DNA of 64,000 bases from Glandiceps talaboti (GCF_964340395.1 NC_135556.1:20593642-20657641), one strand, 5' to 3'; shown: positions 50,133 through 63,435, counted from the first letter of the stretch. The notes: generated from the sequence alone by a model not told the origin. Translations and numbers: made by a program.

Positions 50133-50430
50133 AAACAAACAAATTAATCGAAGTGATAAATATGCATTATTAGTCAAACACATATTATTCAACAAAAATA
50201 CTTTTGCTAATAGTGAAATATTTTTGCTATTTTAATTGATTTTTACTTTTCGTTCTTTTCATATAAAGCCATCAGCAATGTTTTAAACCTGGTCTATTAA
50301 CATTGATAGTCAGGTATTTGATGTTGAATATCTTTGCGAAAAATTCTAGGGTGTTTGAAACTTTTCACTTACGAGTGTTTCATTTTTTTGCTGTATTGCA
50401 AATTGCACAAGTTTTGTCCAGCAGAGTCGT

Positions 50431-51059
50431 TTTTTCAGATTTTTTTTCTTATTGTTGGGGAGGGGGGGGGAGGGGTGTTCCTCTTTATTATTCATTTTTT
50501 CCATTTTACGCTATGTTACATGTGCACAACATGACATTTGCAACGGAAGGTTGTCGGCCTCGAATGACCTCGAGCCGTCACTGTATAGCAACACCAGTTT
50601 CCAGTTTCCCCAAAAAACATAATGTGGGTAGACAATTTGGAAACTAAGCTACACATCCCATTTAAAAGCTGTCCTCCGATTACCCCCACCCCGCGTGGGG
50701 AAGAGGTCCTTTGTGGCGTACTACATTCACGAAAATCTACTCTGTCTAGATATGTTCTCAATGTCTGTTTATTTAGAAAAAAATGAAAGAACAAGCCCTT
50801 GAATTGATGATTCACCCAATACAAACTAAATGTATATGTCTATGACAAATGAAGGTAGTATTGTCCGGAAAACATATCCAAAGATGATATACAAAGTTGG
50901 AATCTTCGTGTAAAATAGATACACACTCTTGACTTTCATTCCATTGTAGGTCCATCTGCCATAAAATGAGTTAGGTCTGCTATATTATTGTATGTTTTCT
51001 AAAACGAAATCAAATTAAATTAAATTATTTTAGGGGCAAACAGAGACAGTTAAATGTTA
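50431..51059. other. Spacer between the duplication and a LINE relic
   Basis: A G-rich tract lies at 50455-50475. DNA at about 50475-50565 (CTCTTTATTATT..., ACGCTATGTTAC, GACATTTGCAACGG) matches about 18495-18570 in unit 1, so a piece of the upstream block recurs here. No gene was seen. Confidence 0.45.
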
Positions 51060-51990
51060 AGAGCTCTCTTCTAATGAGAAGGGACACTATAAATGAAGTG
51101 GATGTTGTCCCTTTTGTTGGTCTGCTCATTGATTAAGATTTAAAGTGGACTAATCCCATAGCACGCATGTCCATAGAAAAATCAAGACGATGTGTGGAAT
51201 GCTATTCAAACTCAGATACTTTTTATCATTAGACACGTTTTTGATTCTCTTGTATTCATTCCTTATTCAGTCTCATCTTACCTAGGGTCTAGAAATATGG
51301 GGAAATGCATATTTGATACATTTGCATTGTATTTTGACGGTACAAAAAATGACAGTCCATGCGATGACGTTTAGCTCGTATACGGATCATTCAGCCCCAT
51401 TGTTCAAACGACTGTATGGAAATCCTCGATATTTTCAAACTGTACAGATTATTCGTTAGCTCTTTTAAACATGATATCACAAGTCTGCACACTCTACTAC
51501 AGATAATTACTTTACTCCTATAGATCATCCCTATTATACAAGACAAAGACATGGTCGTAACCTTTTTTCTAGAATATAATCATACAACCTTTGGTCAATC
51601 TTCCATTTCATACTCTGGCGTCAAAACCTGGAATATTCTGCCTGTTGAGATTCGGTCTATTGACTCACGTGCGAATTTTTAAAAAGACAGTTAAAGCATT
51701 GGTATTCTAAGAATATGTATAGCTGTAATGTCACGTACAACTTTCTATTATTTTCGTAAGACAATTAGCTAGCTTATTTGTGGGTTAGACGACTCAGTCA
51801 AAATCATCCAATAACGCAGTGACCAAGCTATTATTTAAATGGTAAAGTGGCACATTAATTTTTCGAAGCCACTGACTCACACAGATTTGTTTATACTGTT
51901 GTTGTAGTTTTTTTTGTTTTTTTTGTTTTGTTTTTTATTTTGTTTTTGTTGTTGTCAGCCTTGTACAACGACCAATAAAAGATCATTGTT
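51060..51990 (+). mobile_element. Decayed LINE 3' region
   Basis: In pieces of different frames one reads INEVDVVPFVGLLID, DLKWTNPIARMS, LIQSHLT, GLEIWGNAYLIH and HSAPLFKRLYGNPRYF. These are the conserved C-terminal motifs after the palm of CR1/Jockey-type reverse transcriptases (FLGxxID...W..HI and SxLxYGxxIWGNA). Several stops and frame changes show that it is dead. After the coding relic come a T-rich stretch (51905-51955) and CAGCCTTGTACAACGACCAA followed by TAAAAGATCATTG, a likely 3' end. The 5' part is missing, as is usual for truncated LINE copies. Confidence 0.7.
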
Positions 51991-53558
51991 ACTCACTACA
52001 TTGGCTTTGTATTCATAGTACTACATACTACCACATACTCATTTAAAACAGTTTGCGCTGTCTGAAACTGTAATCGATTTTGGCCAATAAGTTAGAAGGG
52101 GTGGGATGAGGCTAACTAAAAAAAAATCAGTTTTGTTATCCTACATTGCACTACTGATCTCACCCCTTAGTTGTTCGCATGACCCTTAATATATTTCCCT
52201 AATTGCAGTCAACACGTCAATGGTCTTTTTGGTCGATACATCATAACTATGGAAATGTCAAACATTCTATGAACAAAGGTCGTAGGTCAAAAACGTTGAT
52301 GATATATTCGAAGTCAAAGGTCATGAAAGCTGAGTACATCAAACATTGTGTTAAAAGTAATAATTAAGATTTATTATGTATTGGCAGGGGTTAGTACACC
52401 CCCTCATATTCTTTTCTTGGAAGGTCGGGAAAAGCAATGAAACAGTAACACTATCTACTCAAAGACGTCAAAGTATACAAATAATAAGGATGTTTATAAA
52501 TCTTTGGTTTTAAGTACAATACCGCAGCATAAGGTATGAAATAGGGGTGGGGGATTACAACATTTTATTTCTATATGTACGAAGAATTGGCACTTGATGA
52601 AAGTAGAACGTAAACCTTGGTTTTAGGCATAATGCGTAAACCAGCCGATGTGATCATAATTCGTCTAGCCTAGACGCTCTGTGCTTGTAAATGATTTGGG
52701 CGTTTACCATAACTCAAAGCAAGATGTGAGTAATAACCCAAAACGACAAGCTAGGCTATAACTCACCTAAGTACACTGAAATGTTAAGGCCACTCCTACT
52801 GTGCCTTCAACTGTGCTAACAAGTACAGAAAATAAATCGTCATTAAAATTGTACTAGCCAAGATTAGTCGTGATTTCATGTACAGTGTTTTCATCAAAGT
52901 GAAAACTTTTAAAAACTCGGCTAATGCCTTTAAATATAATGTAAACTTGTCAGTGTCAGTTCAATATATAAACTATCATTGTCACTCTGAAGGCTAAAAA
53001 ACTGACAGACTATTCACTACAAGACAGATATCAAATTTATGGCTTTACATATGTGTATACGTACCTTTTGAATAAATATGTTTAATAGTCGTTGCGGGTC
53101 AGTGGGGTACTATTTTATTGAAAATTAGTATATGTCAAAAAGTCATCACAGGCATACCAAATCAAAAGGGGGAAAATAATTATATGAATTACTAGGGTTT
53201 TTATGTTTAGGTATGTATAACTGTTGGTTTTACATCAAGTATTGATATGATAAACGGCCAATGAACTGGACAAGTAAGTTAATAAAACCGGTGTAGTCCG
53301 GATTTTGATGCAGTACAACTTCAATGTGCACTGTAACAAAGCGTGAAGAAAGGTCACTGATATGATCATAAATACACTAATTATGAATGATGGCTATCGG
53401 CAGTATACTTGCGAATATTGACAGCTTCTGATGATAAGGTGGCGTACTCTTTGTAATTGTAAAAAAACTGTATTGATGGTGACGACACGTTAACCGAGAC
53501 CCAACGTGCCCCGAATCAACGCGTTATTACATCCCTCTTACATCAATTTGCCAGTATT
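51991..53558. other. 5' flank of the SLC7 gene, no other gene seen
   Basis: AT-rich, unique-looking sequence that should hold the promoter of the SLC7 gene. No TATA box or 5' exon could be placed with confidence. The ATG at 53506 is in another frame and opens only a 60-codon shadow. Confidence 0.35.
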
Positions 53559-56500
53559 ATGGCTGAGATGCGAACACGAAAAAGCCAGCTTCAGAGCACC
53601 AACGATGAGCCAAACAATGCTGTGTGTAAAACTCAAGAAGAGAAGAAGAAAGACAACAAGGATACACACGATGACGCAGTGGTACTAAAACGACAACTAA
53701 ACTTGTTTTTCTGCATCACAATCATCGTCGGTACTACCATTGGATCTGGGATTTTCATTTCTCCAAAAGGCGTCCTTCTTAACGCCCAGTCAGTCGGAGT
53801 GTCACTTATAGTGTGGGGCTCGTGTGGAATTTTCGTAATTCTTGGTGGACTAATTTACGCAGAACTTGGTACAACATTTGGCAAAGCTGGAGGAGATTAT
53901 GCATACATCTACGAAGGATTTGGGCCAGTGCCAGCATTTCTGGTAGTTTGGATAACCCTGGTAGTTGCCACACCTGCGTCATTTTCAATTCTAGCTATTA
54001 CCTTTGCAACCTATCTGACAAAACCTTTCTTTTTCGACTGTGAAACACCACAAATTGCAGTGACACTCGTCGCTGTAGCCTGTTTAAGTAAGTAAATAAC
54101 TAGCACGTTTACCGTAAGAATAGCAAGACGATTGTAAATCAATTTGCCATTTACATAACTAATGATTTTTCTGTTATTAAGCTTTACCTTAAGAATGCAA
54201 GCTTCAAGTATAATGTACATTGAGACCCACACATCCACGAACACATAGCGCACGTGTACAATAACGTTTGTTGATGTAGCTTTTAATTTTTGTAAGTAAT
54301 TTGCATTTCTAACAATGTTCGGTAATTAGGCAAAATCTTGAAAACGCAAGCTTCAAAATTCATATAATTTGATATGTATGACGTTCTTTTTTTTATTTTT
54401 GCACAATTAATAATTAAAGATAATTAGGTCATACTTAAGGATGGAAGCGTCAAACATACATATTGTAGTATAAGTAATAATTTGTGATAATAAGGCAGTG
54501 TTTAATTTGCAAGCTTGATATTTCATAATTTGGTATATATCTATTGGTGTATATATAACAAAACGCATGTATCCCACAAGATAGCTAAAAGTTGTAACCT
54601 TTAATTTCACTGAGTCTTTTGCATAATTAATTATTTTTGGTACATATGTAATGTGGTATATATGTTGATGATAACAAAGGACATAAGAAGAATTAAGAAG
54701 CCATTCAGTCTACTTCTGGTTACAGTTAGTGAGTGACCCCGATAATTGAGTGCCACATAGGAAAGATTTCATGAGTTAAAGTACAATCAAAATGTCACTG
54801 TCCTGTTTTTTTATTCACTGTGTTTTAACAAAAAACAAACATTCATGATTAATGTCATTCAATTGAACAGAGAACCTGTTCCGTTGATTTTGTGCTGGCT
54901 GTCACGTCACCTGACACAAATGTAATATATATATTTGACATCAACACTGAGGTCAAATTATATGGAAGCATCTATCATAGGACTTGCAAAGACGGTAATG
55001 ACATAATGAAAATATTGTCTTTCTTGTTTATAGCGGCCGTTTTTTTTGTGAACATTTGGAAAGTGAAGGCAGCTGCACGAACGCAAAACATTTTCACTGT
55101 TGCCAAGGTTATTGGACTGCTTATGATCATAGTTGGTGGGATAGCTCAACTATTTCAGGGTGAGAACGTGTTTGTGCTAAACGTGTGTCTTTCTGCGTCT
55201 GTGTATGTTTATGTATGTTTGTGTATGTATGTATGTGTGTGTGTGTGTATGTTGAAACCGTTACCGTTAATATAAGTATGACAGTATCATAGTAGTTTAT
55301 ACGGTGACAATCGTAATCTTTCGAATCAAAGCAAACGTATGCAGACAACTAGCTATTAATTGCAACTACCTTACAATTTAAAGATCATGTGTAGTGCAAT
55401 GCGAATGTTTCTTTCTTTATTTCCTTTGATCCTCAGTTTACTTTCACCATTACATACTAAAACATTAGAGCGAACCTGGTTAAAGAAATATTACGTTATC
55501 GTATACTATATCATACACTGTTTTCAATACAGGAAAGACGGAAAACTTAGAAAATGCCTTCGAAGGAGGAACAGGATCGATTCTTGACTTTTCCCTAGCG
55601 TACTATTCGGCATTATTTGCTTACGGAGGATGGTAGGTATATTTGTAGAGCGGTAAACTCGTGATTTTGATTCACTAATTTATTTGTGGTGTTTTATTCG
55701 ATTTACAACTAAAGAGGATGAAATCTTGCTTGACTGCGAAATTTCGCGTTATTGTGTAACATAATTTTAATTAAAAATCACAACTCGTTATTTTGATTCA
55801 AAATATGCAGACACGTCTTCGCAAACCGATAAAAAGCATCAAAATCACGAGTTTACCAGTCTAGTCTTGTACACTAAGTATATATGTGCAATGAAGGGTG
55901 CAATTCATGGAGCCATTGCATATTCATCATCTCACAATGAGCACAGTACAGAGGGTCATATGATTGACCCATGTTCGTCCATCAGTCTGTCCATCCATCC
56001 ATCCAAGAACGGCCATGTCACATCTAAAACACTTACGACTCTGACCTTGATGATCATCTTCACATCTGGCAGTTTTATACGTAGAGACATCGTTTCATTT
56101 GTTGGAAGATTTTAACCTTGACTTCAAATTCTAGGTCATATTGAAATTTTCACAATAACTTTTAACATTTTGTTCGTTGGGTCATCAGGGGTAACTGTCT
56201 GAACAAGACATTACATTGATGTATGACCTTGGCCGTCGTACATGTATTCAGGGTGAACTACAAATTTCCCTCTATACTTGTGAGATTTTGCTCATAAAAA
56301 CACAATTCAAGTGTACACATGTATGATTTTGGAGACGTGCTTGCTGTTAAAAACCTGATTTTTGCTTACTTTGCTAAATGAATTTCAAAAGATTTTGATT
56401 TAAGGGTAAAAACCCATTTTGAGATAAGAACTATTCAATCAGACGATCTCATCATCAATATAGTGGACTATGTGTATTTCCATATTTCCCTGTGCATTTT

Positions 56501-59500
56501 CCTCAATTAAATTAACTTTTTATTATAGACAGACATTGTTATGTATAACATTTTAGCGAACATAAAATAACTGTTTTCTTCCATAAGGAAGAGATATATT
56601 TATGGGTGGAAGTCTGTGTGTCTGTGTGTCTGTCTGTCTGTGTCATCGTTTTCTCCGTAACGGCTTGCTCAATTCAAACAAAATTTTGAAGACGTATTCC
56701 GTAGGGTAATGGCTAGACTTGATTAGGTTTTGATAAAAATCCCGTGAATATTAATGAGCAATTTACGTAATTAATGATTTTTGGTAATTGGGCTATATCT
56801 CAAGAATGCACACTTCTTCAAATTCATTATAACTTGGTACACTCATTTGCGATACCAAAGCGCGCCTGTCCTGAAAATATTACTAATGTAGCTTTTAGTT
56901 TTAATAAGTTATTGGCATATTTTCGATCGGCCACAAAAAAGAAAAAAATAGTTTCTCGTTAGGAAATGTTGTCTAAAGTGGTGCGACTTTACCACCATTT
57001 TCTAAAACACAACTGGCTCAATTCAAACGAAATTTATTGCATGTGTTCTGTAGGGTAGTGACAAGAACTGATTATGTTTTGGTAAACATCCCAAGAATAT
57101 TAACGAGAAATTTACATAATTAATGGTTTTCGGTAATTAGGCTATATCTCAAGAATGCACACTTCAAATTCATTATAATTTGATACATGCATTTGCGATA
57201 CCAAGGCGCACGTGTCCTGAAAATATTATTGATGTAGCTTTTAGTTTTAATAAATTACTGGCATATTTTTTTTTCTCGTCAGGAAATGTTGTCTAAAGTG
57301 TTACGACGATGCGCTTATTTTTTTTTTACATTCTCAACAAATGTCACAGTACATGTTGTGGTTGGCAAGGAGATCACTAACAGCAATGAGCAAATAGCAA
57401 TCAAACTTATTACATATGTTCTGTTGTATTCCAACAATTGTCTGTAGGAACGACAATCTCAAAACTTTACCCTTACAGAAGACATTCAGTTTACATCTGG
57501 TTTACATCTGTTTTCACATCCATAACACAGGGTAAATAAATTGTACGAAACAAATACATTATTTTTACATTTCTTTCTTTCAAACATATACATAGGAATA
57601 ACATGAACATGTTAACTGAAGAAATACAGAATCCTAATAGAAATTTTCCGATTGCTGTTGTTGTTGCTGAGGTTACTATCACATTAATCTATGTGTCGAC
57701 CAACATAGCTTATTTAACTGTGATGTCTGCTGATGAACTTTTAGCATCCGATGCTGTAGCCCTGGTAAGTTAAACGGTCTAACCATTGCTCAACTTTTGT
57801 TTCTAAAAGCCTTGAAATTGAAAGGTTTTAATGGCTCTCGTATTTCCTGCCTTTCTACACTTTTTAGTCTCCCAAAAGGGGGAACTATTACGATGCGCTC
57901 CATCCATCCTCGAGTCCGTAATACGTCATTTCACAGACATACCGTATACAATTTCATGAAAACCTGTGTCAAAGGTGACATATTTTATGGGGCATATGCA
58001 AATTTGACCGAATGGCGAACTGTATTTGTAGTCGATATTTACGGCATAGCTCAAAACTGTAATACATAGATTCCATTCAAGTGTCTAGCCTTCCCTATTA
58101 TTAGGCACAAGCTTTCTTTTAAGACATTGACCATGACCTCCATGTTCAATTATCTAAACCATGCTATTTCGATGATTTCAAAAAGTAGTGCAGAACAAGA
58201 GAACAAGAAAAATAAACACATGAATTAATTTGGTGCTCACATAATGGTGGAAATATTTATAGTCAACAATTATGATTTAACGCATAACTCAAACATTATA
58301 ATAGACAGGGACTCTATTCAAGTGTCTATTCCCATGTTATTAGGTATAAACTTATTTTGAGACCTTAATCTTCAGGGCCAATTACCAATATCCAGCCATT
58401 GCCTGCAAATCACAGACACGTCTTAAAGTATTTATTTGTTGCTTCCAACTTCTCATAAACCATGTCACTATTCAGTCACATAGAAAAATTAAATTTGATG
58501 GTATTGTGCCTTCTTCTGACTTGTATATATGTATACGCACGCATGCACATGCGTGCGTGTGTGTGTTTTTATGTATACATGTTTACCTGAATTACGGTTT
58601 ACTGTTTTATTCCTAGACTTTTGCAGAAAAGATTTTAGGTTCGTTCTCCTGGATAATTCCTGTCATTGTTGCTATTTCTATATACGGCTCACTCAACGGG
58701 ACAACTCTAGCGAGAGCAAGGTATAACAGTTTCCTGTTATCTGATATCAAAACTACCTAAATGACTAAACATAAACTAGCCACTATTTCTAGTCAACTAC
58801 ATGTGTTCCAACCAACCAAGCAAGCAACAAACAAACTAATGATCAAACCAACCAACTTACAATCAATTTTAATTACCAACTGATTACAGACTGGCTAGCA
58901 AACAATATATTGTTATCAAATATATTCCACCCACATCAACACAGATATATCAAAATCAAACACTAATTTTGTTTCTCTTGGAGTCTAGAATCATCTTTGT
59001 AGGTGCTCGTGATGGACATCTTCCCGATATCTTATCCATGATACATATCAAGTATAAGACACCAATGCCATCATTATTAGCGATGGCAATCCTTTCCATT
59101 GTGAGTAATTTTGTTTTTGTTTTCTTTTTGACTTTCCCTTCCTTTCGAGGTATATACATAAATCTCAGAGTAAATAATTTGTCATTTTGATATGTATATA
59201 CACATTTATAACATGTTACCAAAGGTACTCATTCGCAAAGTTTAACGTAGTATTCCCTTGAAAACAATACCATTAATTAAAAATTTCGTTGTTACTTTAT
59301 ACAAAAAACTTCATGCCCATTGTCAATTAAAATCAGGGTAAGAATTATGAGCCGGTGCACTGATATTGGAACAATTGACGTCAAAATAATATCAAAATTA
59401 AGAATCACCGAAGTGTTAATTCTATGTGGAAATATAAGAGTATCGATATCCTTCAAAACAGGACTGTGAACTCTAAAGGCAGATTGTTTTATTAAGAAGT

Positions 59501-60987
59501 CCAGCAACATCATCGCTGTATTTCAGAGCGTAGAATACTACGAATGCCTTTTGAATATGCGGCAATATTTTACCCCCAAAACGTGTGAACTCAACTTGTG
59601 CCCATTGCCACGTACTAGTATTTATGACATACCTGTAGGAGGTAGAAACCATCCGAAAATTACAAAAATACATTGGGCAATTTTGATTACAATTTCAGAT
59701 TGGTGTGGTTTTTTCATCACTTTATGGAGAGGGTATTTATCAGTTGTTGAATTTTACCTTATTTGCAAATTTCATGATTCCATGTGTATCTACGGCTTCA
59801 CTTTTGTACCTACGTTGGAAACGACCAGACATTCCTCGCCCGTTTAAGGTAGATTTTTCCATTTGTCTTTCTCTTAATGTCAATATAAATAGTCGCTATC
59901 TTGTTTGTTTTTCCACGGAGACTAAAGTTCTCCATTCTCCAAACGTCTTGATTAGTTTTCATCAAAATACAAACATATTCCTTTTCGGTAGTAATGTACC
60001 CAGCTCACATATTAATGTAATATTGTAAAAATCCACAAACACTGGCATTATGATATTTTAATAACTATAACGATAATACATGGTGACAGAAGTTTGGATG
60101 TTCAAAATTCCGTATGACATATTTATATTTATATTTGCAAATAATATATTTAAAGACAGTTATGAGGGAACAAGTGCAAAATTTGTGATGAAATGTGTTG
60201 AATTGATGCCATGGCATTACCATCTATACACTTGTTCTGTGGATGAAAAACAACTAACTTCCTTTCATTATGTATTTAGTACACTCCTTTAGTTGTTATA
60301 CAATAGACCAATGCAGGATTCAAGGGGTTATGTTGGAAACGTGACCACTATCTCATAAGACACATTCCGAACTAAATAATATACCTGTGTGTTGTTTTTT
60401 TCAAGCTTCATATAATCATACCCGTGATATTCTTTACATGGGTATTGTACCTGGAGGTAACTGGATTAATTGCGGCACCTGTTGAAGCGGGAATCGGATT
60501 AGGAATTATTCTGACTGGTGTACCAGTATACTACTTTGGACAGTGGAAAAACAAACCCAAATCATTTAAAATACTTACAGGTATGATTGATTAATGTTAT
60601 AACATCAAAATGATTATTTCAAACGCGTTTGAAGTATATGGATGTTGGGAAAGGGTCTTTGGATTTAGCATGTATGTAAATAATGGGTTTTTCTTTTCAT
60701 AGAGTTAAACAATACATTCACATGAGGTGTGTGAGTGTGTGTGTGTATGTGTGGGGGAAGGGGAGGAAAGTGCAACTTTTTGTCAATATGTAGAACTGAG
60801 GCAGTACTTGCCTTTCAACATCTTAACAAAACCTACCACTTTCATAAACATTGTTAAATCATCATAATATTTAAATGATAACATATGTTTTCTTATCTTA
60901 TGTTTGTCCTATTTTCAAACAGGTAAAGCAGCAAGATTTCTACAGCAATATCTACTTGTTGTGAAACAGGAAAAAGAAACTTTCTAA
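53559..60987 (+). CDS. SLC7-type amino acid transporter light chain (b0,+AT/xCT-like, 9 exons)
   Basis: Exons: 53559-54087, 55034-55159, 55533-55632, 57596-57764, 58617-58720, 58989-59100, 59699-59848, 60406-60580, 60923-60987. The sum is 1530 nt, 509 residues, all joins in frame. TM1 carries [12 protein letters not shown] (from residue 62), the substrate-binding GSGIF box of the APC/LAT fold. [20 protein letters not shown] follows. Cys161 in [10 protein letters not shown] aligns with the cysteine that bonds to the SLC3 heavy chain (xCT Cys158, b0,+AT Cys144). Later landmarks are [34 protein letters not shown] and [14 protein letters not shown]. The [10 protein letters not shown] stretch is closer to b0,+AT, the C-terminal half closer to xCT, so I do not assign a symbol. 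The role would be obligatory amino acid exchange at the plasma membrane with an rBAT/4F2hc-type partner. Introns are full of tandem repeats. Confidence 0.9.
54100..54650 (+). repeat. Degenerate tandem repeat in SLC7 intron 1
   Basis: About three diverged units, each with AAGAATGCAAGCTTCAA-like, GTTGATGTAGCTTTTAATTT and GGTAATTAGGC words. It is the same family as the array in OATP C intron 3 and in SLC7 intron 3. No open frame. Confidence 0.55.
55195..55250 (+). repeat. (TGTA)n/(TG)n microsatellite in SLC7 intron 2
   Basis: TGTGTATGTTTATGTATG-type repeats begin about 35 bp after the exon 2 donor. They make the open frame appear to run on past the exon; the GTGAG donor at 55160 and the in-frame join to the next exon show that this tract is intronic. 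Confidence 0.7.
55652..55857. mobile_element. MITE-like element with 20-bp inverted ends, SLC7 intron 3
   Basis: The left end GGTAAACTCGTGATTTTGAT is perfectly mirrored at the right end. About 165 bp of AT-rich non-coding DNA lies between, with an internal echo of the same motif (ACTCGTTATTTTGATT). It begins 20 bp after the exon 3 donor. No clear target duplication was seen, so the superfamily is open. Confidence 0.65.
56590..57290 (+). repeat. Microsatellite-led tandem repeat in SLC7 intron 3
   Basis: TGTCTGTC-type units at about 56615-56645 are followed by two copies of a unit of roughly 340 bp. Shared words are CTCAATTCAAAC, GTAGGGTA, GGCTATATCTCAAGAATGCA, GATACCAA and ATGTAGCTTTTAGTTTTAAT. 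The sequence matches the family in OATP C intron 3. No coding potential. Confidence 0.6.
58066..58385 (+). repeat. Two-unit degenerate tandem repeat in SLC7 intron 4
   Basis: The phrase ATTCAAGTGTCTA...CCC..TTATTAGG recurs with a period of about 240 bp (58075 and 58317). Upstream, CTCCCAAAAGGGGGAAC and CCATCC words at about 57868-57912 may be the leader of the same repeat. No exon. Confidence 0.4.
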
Positions 60988-61283
60988 CATGAACCCAAGA
61001 AGATGTAAAACATTACTGTCTCGTAATTGTAAGATAAGTTACTCCAGAAGACTTTAGATAAAGAAATGAAACAAGCAAGACCTTACTTATGCAGTTATAC
61101 ACATAACTTAAAGCATTAAATTTGATATGATTTACTTTAATTTACATTATGACTTTTACAAGTAGCAAATACTAAAATTTAATATATTGCTCCTTTCTGT
61201 TGAAAACATCTTGCTGAATAACATTTTAGTGAACGAGTTTCAAACACCACCGGGGCCTTAGAGAAACAAACATTTAATCTTGA

Positions 61284-61289
61284 AATAAA
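61284..61289 (+). terminator. Candidate polyadenylation signal of the SLC7 gene
   Basis: AATAAA lies in TTGAAATAAAACTCC, about 300 bp past the stop codon. A second AATAAATAA-type signal lies near 61370. Either would give an ordinary 3' UTR. Confidence 0.4.
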
Positions 61290-61929
61290 ACTCCTTTTTC
61301 GAAAAAATTAAATACTTTAATCAGTTATCGTAGTTATAACAAAATACCTTTCATTTCATTTTGGTTTTGAATAAATAAACAACGAGTTACAAACACATTA
61401 TTTTCTTCCATATATAGTGTTTTATATTATGTAATAATGAATTATTTCTTTCTGAGTTCTTATACATGTTTTCCACTCTAATGTGTCAGAATTTGGCATT
61501 TGACCTTGGCATGACATTTTAGATAAAGTCTCTAGTATGCCTTATTCAGTTAATATAATAGTGGTATTGCTGTTTATTCTGGCTTGTTCTTCTTCATATT
61601 GGTTCAAATTCTACAACTTCTACGACATAAAATCGGTTTCAAAATGTGCGCATTAAATTTCTGGGCAATAAACTAAAAGAAAGAAGTGAACAGAGGAAGC
61701 AATATGTAAACATTTCAACAGTTCATCATATCACCTTTTTTAATATGTTATTTGTGTAGTGTTCAACTCTTCAAAACTTTAATTTAAATACTTACTACTA
61801 GAAACAGTAACACCGCCAATTTGGTAAGACTACTGGCCAGGAGTACTATTTACAACAATTCAGTGACCATTTCCTGAATATCGGCTATGTTAAGGGTTGA
61901 CAGCTGGCCATGGCATTACATGGGATACC

Positions 61930-62220
61930 TAAAGGCACGAAAAATCTTGTAAATGTAGCTTTTAGGTTTAATGAGTCATTTGCATGATTACAATAATTGT
62001 CAGCAATTAGGCTATAGCATGAAGAGTGCAAGCTTCAAGTTCCCGTACAATTTGGTACAAACAAACATTCATGATACCAGGGCGCATGTGTCTCATGAAG
62101 CTTATTTGTACAATTTTTAGTTTTAGTGATTCATTTACTTAATGAATGATTTTCAATAATTAGTCTATATTTTAAAAATGCACACTTCAAATTTATGATA
62201 ATGTGGTACACATACTTCAA
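61930..62220 (+). repeat. Tandem-repeat family between the two SLC7 genes
   Basis: Two units with ATGTAGCTTTTAGGTTTAAT, GAGTCATTTGCAT, AAGAGTGCAAGCTTCAAGTT and GGCGCATGTGTCTC words. Same family as the arrays in SLC7 introns 1 and 3 and OATP C intron 3. Confidence 0.55.
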
Positions 62221-63435
62221 ATATAACTAACTATTTGCCAATTAAGGGGTAAATCATGTCTGATAGCTATAGCATGGTAGTACACAATGTAGAATCTGCT
62301 CAGTAAACATTCGTGTTTGTATTCATGACCAGACCTGACTTACTGTCAAACCATACGAAATACTATTGACAAACTGTCGCAATCATCAACATCGGGAATG
62401 TTAAGGGTTGTCCACCTACCTATTTTATGAGACATGTGTCAAAACTGAAAGTGCGCAATTACTTGCAAGATGTTTTTAAGGGTAAGACTTAGCTTTTGGG
62501 TGGGGGTATTCTTAATTTATTTGACATTTCATTAAAGCTATCATTATTGACATATCACAAGACGTGAATTAGCAGAAAGTGTTGTTCGTCAATAACATCG
62601 ATATCGTAAAAACGTACATTTGTAATTGTTATACCGGAGTGAAATTGCTGTCGATTCAGTATGTTATAATTCCACAGTTGATAGATTTTTTGAATAATTT
62701 TTGACAGTGCGATTCTCATCTTTCCCCCTGATGAAAGTGTCAGTAGTTTGTCAAAGAAATATATGGTCACTGATCTTGAATAGAGTCTGCTCGTCAACAA
62801 ATTTTTCCCTGCATGAAAGTCTGTGGTGTGATTTTACTGAAATGTATATAGTAGTAGCAACAGCAGTTGTCTCAACGCCAATTACATTCTCAAATGAACA
62901 GCTGACTGTTGTAGCCCCTTCACTTCATAAAATTAATGCGTGTTCACCGTACATTTTAAAACAGTTCAGGTTAAAATCGTTATCAAACTAGAAAAATTGA
63001 TGGGTCTATGTATGTTATAAATAAATAATCTGGTATTTCTCATTCCTGCTACGTCATCTAGATTCATGATTCTCACCTATTGGCTCAGAGTTGTACGGCC
63101 GACATAGGGGTAATCATTCGTCTTCGATGATGTAGTACTTATTCGAAATACTGGGATATTGTATAATAGAATTTGCAGATTGGTGGTTTGCTATGGATGT
63201 TTTACAAAGCTGTTGCAGACGTATTAGCTTTATTTCAATAAGTTGTCAAGTTCTTCAATCGTGACATCACTCCCTGATTTGTTTTAATAAAGGTACCATT
63301 ACCATCTTCGACAGTTTCCGATACAGTGACGTTTTCTGTGTATTATTTTAAAATGTTGTTTCGACAACACAACCGAAGCCCCACCCCCTAAAAGATTATA
63401 ACATTGCCCTTGTCAACTTGTCAGTATCACACAAA
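62221..63435. other. 5' flank of the second SLC7 gene
   Basis: AT-rich sequence with no recognised exon. Open frames here (for example 62701-62991) have no family resemblance and no splice context. The region should contain the promoter of the gene that starts at 63436. Confidence 0.35.

Larger units (their letters stand above)
32976..50430 (+). repeat. Segmental duplication, unit 2 (contains OATP C)
   Basis: Direct-repeat partner of 17106-32165. It is longer mainly because of insertions at 36001-36073, 43646-45492, about 45679-46019, 46301-46758 and about 49890-50115. It lacks about 260 bp present in unit 1 (about 18421-18684), with CCAT at the breakpoint; the lost segment is also found in the third block, so this was a deletion. 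Homology fades at a G-rich tract near 50450. Confidence 0.85.

Noticed and set aside
59292-59673. Two overlapping minus-strand frames in SLC7 intron 6
   Set aside because: No recognised domain, opposite strand to the host gene, no splice signals or duplicate to test constraint.
62701-62991. 96-codon frame upstream of the second SLC7 gene
   Set aside because: No family resemblance, unusual composition and no splice context.
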